Positions 58,843 to 64,000 of a DNA stretch of 64,000 bases are shown here, in pieces. The notes under the pieces are model-generated. The model saw only the letters and a list, made by a program, of their open reading frames with translations, did not search any database and had not been told where the DNA came from. Source of the stretch: Dyadobacter flavalbus (lineage in GTDB: Bacteria > Bacteroidota > Bacteroidia > Cytophagales > Spirosomataceae); the NCBI RefSeq assembly GCF_006149045.1, contig NZ_VBSN01000027.1, positions 558,001 through 622,000 on the forward strand, read 5' to 3'. Both the position numbers and the translations under genes were made by a program. Numbering within the stretch: the first letter of the stretch is position 1; each line of letters starts with the position of its first letter.

Positions 58843-59851
58843 ATGGTTCAAAGCTTTTTATCCATTGTTATGCACAAGTTTTTTCTGCTGTTTTTACTTT
58901 TTACTTTTTCTTCTGCAATGGCCCAAACGGGCGGCAGACAAGCCAATGCAATCATTCTGGATACGGATATAGGTCCGGATTATGACGATGTGGGTGCCAT
59001 GGCGGTCATGCACGCACTGGCCGACCGCGGTGAAGCAAAGCCGCTGGCTGTTATTTCCTGCAACAAAAACGAACTCGTCGTTCCCACAATCGAGATAATC
59101 AATACATTTTTCGGACGTCCTGAATTGCCGACCGGCGCCCCGAAAGGAACTGCTGCACCCGATCAACGGCGCTTTTCAGAAATGGCCTGAAATGCTGACG
59201 GAAAAATACCCGCACAAAATAGCCAGAACTTCCGACGCACCGGACGCCGTGGAAACCTATCGTAAAATCCTTGCAAAGCAGCCGGACAAAAGTGTAACCA
59301 TCATTACAATCGGTTTTCTGACAAACCTTGCCGGTTTGCTGGATTCCCAAGCGGATGCCAGTTCGCAGCTTTCCGGTGCAAATCTGATCCGCAAAAAAGT
59401 GAAATTACTGGTTTCCATGGCTGGCGCATTTCCGCAGGGAAGAGAGTATAATGTGCTTGTGGATTCACTGGCTTCACAAAAGGTTTTTTCGGAATGGCCT
59501 ACGGATATTGTCTTCAGCGGATGGGAAATAGGGGAAAAAATTAAAACAGGCTTGAAAGTCATTGCAAACGAGCAGTTAAAAAGCCCGGTCAAGGATGTTT
59601 ATCAACTGGCCATGCCGAAAGCCAAAGAGGATGCAAACGGCAGAATGAGCTGGGACCAGACTGCTGTTCTGGTGGGTATCCGCGGCGTTCAGCCCTATTT
59701 CGGCCTGAAAAAAGGCAGGATCATTGTCGAAGGCGGAAATAACAAATGGCAGGATGATCCGATGGGCCCGCACGCGTACCTTACGCAGCAAATGCCGGCC
59801 GGCCAATTAACGGAACTGATCGAAGGCCTGATGATGTGGGAAGGGAAATAA
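58843..59851 (+). pseudogene. Nucleoside hydrolase-like gene, frameshifted
   Basis: Two adjacent frames make one protein. The first (58843-59190) has a signal (FFLLFLLFTFSSAMAQ) and the DTDIGPDYDDVGA calcium site of inosine-uridine nucleoside hydrolases. It ends at TGA 59188-59190. The second frame reads through before its ATG as INGAFQKWPEMLTEKYPHKI and continues to 59851 with VTIITIGFLTNLAGLL and MSWDQTAVLVGIRG. Skipping one base near 59162 (after GCACCC) joins them. A real mutation or a sequencing error are both possible. Family members hydrolyse N-glycosidic bonds of nucleosides. It stands upstream of GH20 on the same strand. Confidence 0.82.
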
Positions 59852-59990
59852 TACCGGTATTTTCAAGTCCTGACAAAGATTCTTCTGTAAAAAAGAATAT
59901 CAGCCAAAATAAGATTGATGCCTGTAAAAAGCAATGACTTTCATTGTTTCGTGCGTTATTTGCAGCCTTGTTTTAATATTTAATTTACTT

Positions 59991-62597
59991 ATGAAAAAGA
60001 TTGTTCTATTTCAATTGGTTGTACTCAGCATTATACTTTTGGCCGGATGCGGGCAGTCGGGCGGAGTATCAAAGGAACAGGCGGAGAAAATCGGTATTTC
60101 CTGGAAACTGGTCAGCAATTTTGTGGAGCCGGCCGGCACCTTCGAAGCAAAATTCACGATCCGCAACGGAAGTGACTTCACAATGGACGGCAGCAACTGG
60201 GCATTGTTTTTCAATATGTCGCCGAGGCCGATACAGACCAATAAAACGCCTCAGCCGGCAACAGTCGAGCACATCAATGGCGACTGGTATAAAATGGTTC
60301 CGTCAAAAGACTTCAAACTGAATTCCGGAGATTCGATTGTCATAAATTACAGAGGTACGGATGCGGTTATCAAAGAAACGGATGCGCCGCTCGGGCTGTA
60401 TTTTGTTTTCTACGACAAAGAAGGAAAGGAAAAAGATATTGTTCAGGTTGCAGATTACAGCATTGAGCCGTTTACAACCAAAGAACAGATTCTGAGAGGA
60501 AAAAATGACCGCAGACAAATCCCGACGGCGGAAACACGTTACAAGGATAATCTGGCTTTTACTAAAATAGGAGCGGAGCAGCTGCTGAAAATCATTCCAA
60601 GTCCGGTTAAAATAAATGCGGGCAGCGGAACATTCGCACTCAGCAGCAAAAGTCACATTTTTTATCAGGAAGGTCTGGAAAATGAAGCCCGGTTTATGGC
60701 TGCAAAGCTGAAAACCTTATCCGGAACAGACTTCACAATCAAGAACGGCTTGCCGGCAAACGGCACGGCGGATTCTTCGGCCATTGTTTTGAGAACGGAT
60801 AAAATAACGGTTAACGGCATTGCAAAAGAAGCATATCATCTTGGCATTGATCAGAAAGGGATTACGATCAGCGGAAGTGATGCGGCGGGTGTTTTTTACG
60901 GCATACAAAGTCTGCTGCAGCTTGTTCCGACTGCAAATTACCAGAAAGCAGGAAACACAATTAATCTGGGATATGTACAGGTGGAAGATGCGCCGAGGTT
61001 TCATTTCCGGAGCCTGCATCTGGATGTAGCCAGAAATTTCCAGACGAAAGAATCCGTCAAGCGAATTCTGGATTTGTTGGCGTCTTATAAAGTAAATCAT
61101 CTGCTTTTTTATATAACCGAAGATGAAGGCTGGCGGGTAGAAATTGACGGTTTGCCTGAACTGACCGAGATCGGCTCGCAACGCAGTCATACTGCAGGGA
61201 TGAATGTATCGGCTTTGCACCCGAGCTATGGTTCCGGTCCGGTGGCTAATGACGAAGGCAAATACGGAAGCAGCCATTATACCAAAGCCGATTTTATCGA
61301 AATCCTGAAGTATGCGAATGAAAGGCATATCAAAGTAATTCCCGAGCTGAATTTTCCCGGACATGCACTGGCGGCCATCAAATCCATGGAAGCACGTTAT
61401 GACAGACTGATGAAAGAAGGCAAGGAAAAAGAAGCCAATGAATACCGGCTGATTGATCCGGAGGATAAATCGGTATACATTTCAGCGCAGGGTTATAAAA
61501 ACAACGTCGTGAGTGTTGCGCGGGAATCTACTTATCATTTTTATGAAAAAGTAGTGGATGAAATAGCCAAATTGTACAAGCAAGCGGGTTTGACAATGGA
61601 TACGTTCCATACCGGCGGTGACGAAGTAGCCGAAGGCGTCTGGACCAAATCGCCCATGGCAGCCAAACTGATGAAGGAAAACCCGAATATCAAGGATGCA
61701 AAAAACCTGCAGTCCTACTTTTTCGGAAAGCTGCTGCCAAGACTGGAAAAACGCAATCTGAAAGTACATGGCTGGGAAGAAGTTGCGCTTACCAAAACGC
61801 CCGAAGGCATTTATCTCCCCAATCCGGAATTTGCCAAACGGCCCGTTGTTCCTTATATATGGAACAACATCTTTGATGTGGACCTTGGCAACAGGCTTGC
61901 CAACGCAGGTTATCAGGTTGTGTTCTGCAATGTGACCAATTTCTATTTTGACATGTCGTATAACAATGATCCGAAGGAACCCGGATTATATTGGGGCGGA
62001 TTTGTGGATACACGCGATAACTGGGCATTTGCGCCGTTCAATATGTTCAGGACAACAGAGGAAAATGCATTGGGAAAACCTTTGAAAGAAGAATTCGTCG
62101 GAAAACAGCTGCTGAAACCGGAAGCAAGAAAAAATGTACTCGGTATTGAAGCGCAGCTATGGAGTGAAACCATAAAAGGCCGCGATATGATGGAATATTC
62201 TGTTCTGCCAAAGTTGCTCGGATTTTCAGAAAGTGCATGGTCGCCTGAACGCAAATGGGAGAACGTCGCGGACGCAGCAGCAAGAGGAAAAATGATTATG
62301 GAAGGCTGGAATATTTTTGCCAACTCGATTGCCCAGAAACATCTTCCGAGACTGAAATATGTAAACGGCGGTTATAATTACCGTTTGCCGATGCCGGGAG
62401 CAGTTGTTGAAAACGGTATGCTGAAAGCAAATGTAGAACTTCCGGGCCTGGATATTCGCTACACGACGGATGGTTCCGAACCCACTACGACATCTCCGGC
62501 TTATGCCGCGCCGGTGAAAGTTTCGGGTACTGTCAAATTGAAAAGCTTTGATCTTGCCGGACGATCAAGCCGGACGAGCGTTGTAACTGCAAATTAA
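59991..62597 (+). CDS. GH20 beta-N-acetylhexosaminidase, lipoprotein
   Basis: 868 residues from the ATG at 59991. A lipobox (SIILLAGC, C20) precedes a CHB_HEX-type N-terminal domain (WALFFNMSPRPIQ), a GH20b domain and the TIM barrel. The barrel has FRSLHLDVARNFQ, FYITEDEGWRVEI, IKVIPELNFPGHA and the catalytic pair D544-E545 in HTGGDEVAEGVW. A CHB_HEX C-terminal beta domain ends the chain. It releases GlcNAc from chitobiose-like or N-glycan ends. The MFS transporter starts 26 bases after it, so the two likely form a GlcNAc-use unit. The longer frame to 59934 is not used. Confidence 0.93.
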   Translation: MKKIVLFQLVVLSIILLAGCGQSGGVSKEQAEKIGISWKLVSNFVEPAGTFEAKFTIRNGSDFTMDGSNWALFFNMSPRPIQTNKTPQPATVEHINGDWYKMVPSKDFKLNSGDSIVINYRGTDAVIKETDAPLGLYFVFYDKEGKEKDIVQVADYSIEPFTTKEQILRGKNDRRQIPTAETRYKDNLAFTKIGAEQLLKIIPSPVKINAGSGTFALSSKSHIFYQEGLENEARFMAAKLKTLSGTDFTIKNGLPANGTADSSAIVLRTDKITVNGIAKEAYHLGIDQKGITISGSDAAGVFYGIQSLLQLVPTANYQKAGNTINLGYVQVEDAPRFHFRSLHLDVARNFQTKESVKRILDLLASYKVNHLLFYITEDEGWRVEIDGLPELTEIGSQRSHTAGMNVSALHPSYGSGPVANDEGKYGSSHYTKADFIEILKYANERHIKVIPELNFPGHALAAIKSMEARYDRLMKEGKEKEANEYRLIDPEDKSVYISAQGYKNNVVSVARESTYHFYEKVVDEIAKLYKQAGLTMDTFHTGGDEVAEGVWTKSPMAAKLMKENPNIKDAKNLQSYFFGKLLPRLEKRNLKVHGWEEVALTKTPEGIYLPNPEFAKRPVVPYIWNNIFDVDLGNRLANAGYQVVFCNVTNFYFDMSYNNDPKEPGLYWGGFVDTRDNWAFAPFNMFRTTEENALGKPLKEEFVGKQLLKPEARKNVLGIEAQLWSETIKGRDMMEYSVLPKLLGFSESAWSPERKWENVADAAARGKMIMEGWNIFANSIAQKHLPRLKYVNGGYNYRLPMPGAVVENGMLKANVELPGLDIRYTTDGSEPTTTSPAYAAPVKVSGTVKLKSFDLAGRSSRTSVVTAN

Positions 62598-62623
62598 TCA
62601 GGCATTGAATCCGGGATTTTCTT

Positions 62624-63871
62624 ATGCAAAGAAATGCGTTTATAGTTGTTCTTATTCTGCTTATCTTTTTTGTCATCTCGTTTCTGACCAATATTCTCGG
62701 CCCGATTATTCCGGATATTGTCAAAAGTTTTGACCTGAGTATCGGGCTTGCGGGCTTTCTGCCGTTTTCGTTTTTTGTTGCTTACGGCATTATGTCCATT
62801 CCGGCCGGGCTGATGGTTGAGAAATACAGAGAGAAGAACGTGCTGATCATTGCATTTACGCTGGCTTTTGCCGGCGCGCTGCTGTTTGCACTGATTCCCG
62901 GATTTGCAGTTGCCTTGTTATCGCTGTTTATGATCGGGATCGGCATGGCGATGCTTCAGGTCGTTATTAATCCGCTGATGAGAGTGTCCGGCGGGGAAGA
63001 GAAGTTTGCATTTTATCTGGTTTTGGCGCAGCTCTTCTTCGGTGCAGCTTCTTTTCTCAGCCCGCTGCTATACAGTTATCTTGTTTTGAACGTGCATTCT
63101 GGGAAGCCGGGGTTTTTGATTGATATACTGAACAACCTTGTTCCGGCATCGCTCAAATGGGTTTCATTGTACTGGGTTTTTGCTGTGATTTCCTTTGCGA
63201 TGGTTGTCGTTATCCGGATGGTGAAGTTCCCGAAAGTGGTTCTGCTTGAAGATGAGCGAATGGACATCGGCAATTCCTTTAATGAACTGATCAGAAACAG
63301 AACAGTTTGGCTTTTTTTCATTGGAATGTTTTCCTACGTTGGAACCGAACAGGGAATTGCCAACTGGATTTCACAGTTTTTACAGACTTATCACGGCGTT
63401 GATCCGGCCACTACGGGCGCATCCGTCATTTCGTATTTCTGGGGTTTGCTTACGGTCGGGTGCATTCTGGGGCTGATTCTTCTGAAACTGCTCGACAGCC
63501 GTAAGGTTCTGATCGCATTTACGACCGGTGCCATTATCGCTTTATTATCCGCTTTGTTTGGCTCTGCTGAAACTGCGTTGTATGCTTTTCCTGCGACCGG
63601 CTTTTTTGCCTCCGTGATGTATTCTGTTATTTTTTCGCTCGCGCTTAATTCAGTGCCGAGGCATCACGGAACATTTTCCGGAATCATGTGCACAGGAATT
63701 GCCGGCGGGGCAGTTGTACCGTTAATCATCGGAGGATTGGCAGAATTGTTTGGTCTGCAGCTTGCCATGCTGTTTCTTTTCATTCCGCTTGGCTACATTC
63801 TAAGCATTGGATTATGGGCAAAACCTTTGATCAATAATGACCGGATTACAAGTATAAAGGAGATTTTTTGA
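62624..63871 (+). CDS. MFS sugar transporter (FucP/NagP type)
   Basis: A 415-residue, 12-segment major facilitator of the FucP/NagP-like group: FLTNILGPIIPDIVKSFDL and GLAGFLPFSFFVAYGIMSIP at the start, GIGMAMLQVVINPLMRV in TM4, and SYVGTEQGIANWIS in the second half, all common to sugar-proton symporters. Its place 26 bases after the GH20 gene suggests GlcNAc as substrate (inference). Confidence 0.9.
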   Translation: MQRNAFIVVLILLIFFVISFLTNILGPIIPDIVKSFDLSIGLAGFLPFSFFVAYGIMSIPAGLMVEKYREKNVLIIAFTLAFAGALLFALIPGFAVALLSLFMIGIGMAMLQVVINPLMRVSGGEEKFAFYLVLAQLFFGAASFLSPLLYSYLVLNVHSGKPGFLIDILNNLVPASLKWVSLYWVFAVISFAMVVVIRMVKFPKVVLLEDERMDIGNSFNELIRNRTVWLFFIGMFSYVGTEQGIANWISQFLQTYHGVDPATTGASVISYFWGLLTVGCILGLILLKLLDSRKVLIAFTTGAIIALLSALFGSAETALYAFPATGFFASVMYSVIFSLALNSVPRHHGTFSGIMCTGIAGGAVVPLIIGGLAELFGLQLAMLFLFIPLGYILSIGLWAKPLINNDRITSIKEIF

Positions 63872-63910
63872 CTGACGGTTTGGGAGGAGGTGTGTGGAGT
63901 TGTAGACTGT

Positions 63911-64000
63911 TATTTTTAGACATGGGTTGTTATTTTTAGACATGGGTTGTCATTTTTAGTCATGGGTTGTCATTTTTAGTCATGGGTTGTCATTTTTAGT
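63911..64000 (+). repeat. 20-bp tandem repeat running off the window
   Basis: Units of 20 bp: TATTTTTAGACATGGGTTGT twice (63911-63950), then CATTTTTAGTCATGGGTTGT twice (63951-63990) and a half unit to 64000. The two unit types differ at positions 1 and 10. There are no spacers, so it is not a CRISPR. It begins 40 bases after the MFS stop. Confidence 0.93.

Noticed and set aside
59162-59192. Programmed ribosomal frameshift in the nucleoside hydrolase gene
   Set aside because: No slippery heptamer or downstream pseudoknot was visible; a mutation or read error is simpler.
63911-64000. CRISPR repeat
   Set aside because: A contiguous 20-bp tandem repeat without spacers.

Overview
The window looks like a Bacteroidota chromosome segment, most likely Cytophagales and Dyadobacter-like (inference). 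The reasons are a T9SS-type C-terminal sorting domain, many lipoproteins and Tat/Sec-exported sugar enzymes, cupin-AraC regulators, Gfo/Idh/MocA and ThuA sugar genes, A-rich start regions with weak Shine-Dalgarno sequences, and at least one TTG-N18-TAnnTTTG promoter. I see no rRNA, tRNA, CRISPR or phage. About 90% of the window is coding.

Region 1 (1-8.4 kb): the 3' end of a DUF3857/transglutaminase-type gene, then a complete trans-4-hydroxyproline catabolic cluster. Its parts are a DHDPS-family deaminase, alpha-ketoglutarate semialdehyde dehydrogenase, 4-hydroxyproline epimerase, a DadA-type FAD oxidase/dehydrogenase and an APC permease. The cluster is interrupted by a tandem array of ~113-bp dyad repeats and by a REP-associated tyrosine transposase (RAYT) flanked by REP-like hairpins. 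Region 2 (8.4-14.5 kb): an AHSA1 gene with a frameshifted ArsR partner and its operator, an exported subtilase, two uncharacterised proteins and an aminopeptidase P. Region 3 (14.5-22.2 kb, minus strand): AraC regulator, fused 5-oxoprolinase/hydantoinase, an NRAMP-fold transporter lacking the metal motif, a GH30 glycosidase. An orphan copy of the RAYT-type REP pair lies inside this run.

Region 4 (22.2-39.3 kb): a sugar oxidation and uronate region. It holds a very large ThuA/propeller/CARDB/cupredoxin lipoprotein with a second RAYT fused to its 5' end by an ATGA overlap, two Gfo/Idh/MocA oxidoreductases, a sugar isomerase/epimerase, GH125 mannosidase, pirin, a second AraC regulator, and an operon of uxuA, SDR, ThuA and Gfo/Idh. 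A 29-bp motif is shared by the upstream regions of one Gfo/Idh gene and of the isomerase gene. A Uma2 nuclease gene is broken by a single stop codon. Region 5 (39.3-46.4 kb): three exported carbohydrate-active candidates (DUF3748-like, propeller plus alpha/alpha barrel, BNR/sialidase-like) and a PfkB kinase-HAD phosphatase fusion.

Region 6 (46.4-53.1 kb) is housekeeping: ECF sigma factor, lipoprotein, lgt, yidD, a MoxR ATPase, prmC, ribD, aroE. Region 7 (53.3-64 kb): a 1793-residue T9SS subtilase, a frameshifted nucleoside hydrolase, a GH20 beta-hexosaminidase lipoprotein and an MFS sugar transporter, ending in a 20-bp tandem repeat that runs off the window. Overall the segment is a scavenging region for amino and imino acids and for glycans. 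It has no SusC/SusD pair, and several accessory genes are in decay.
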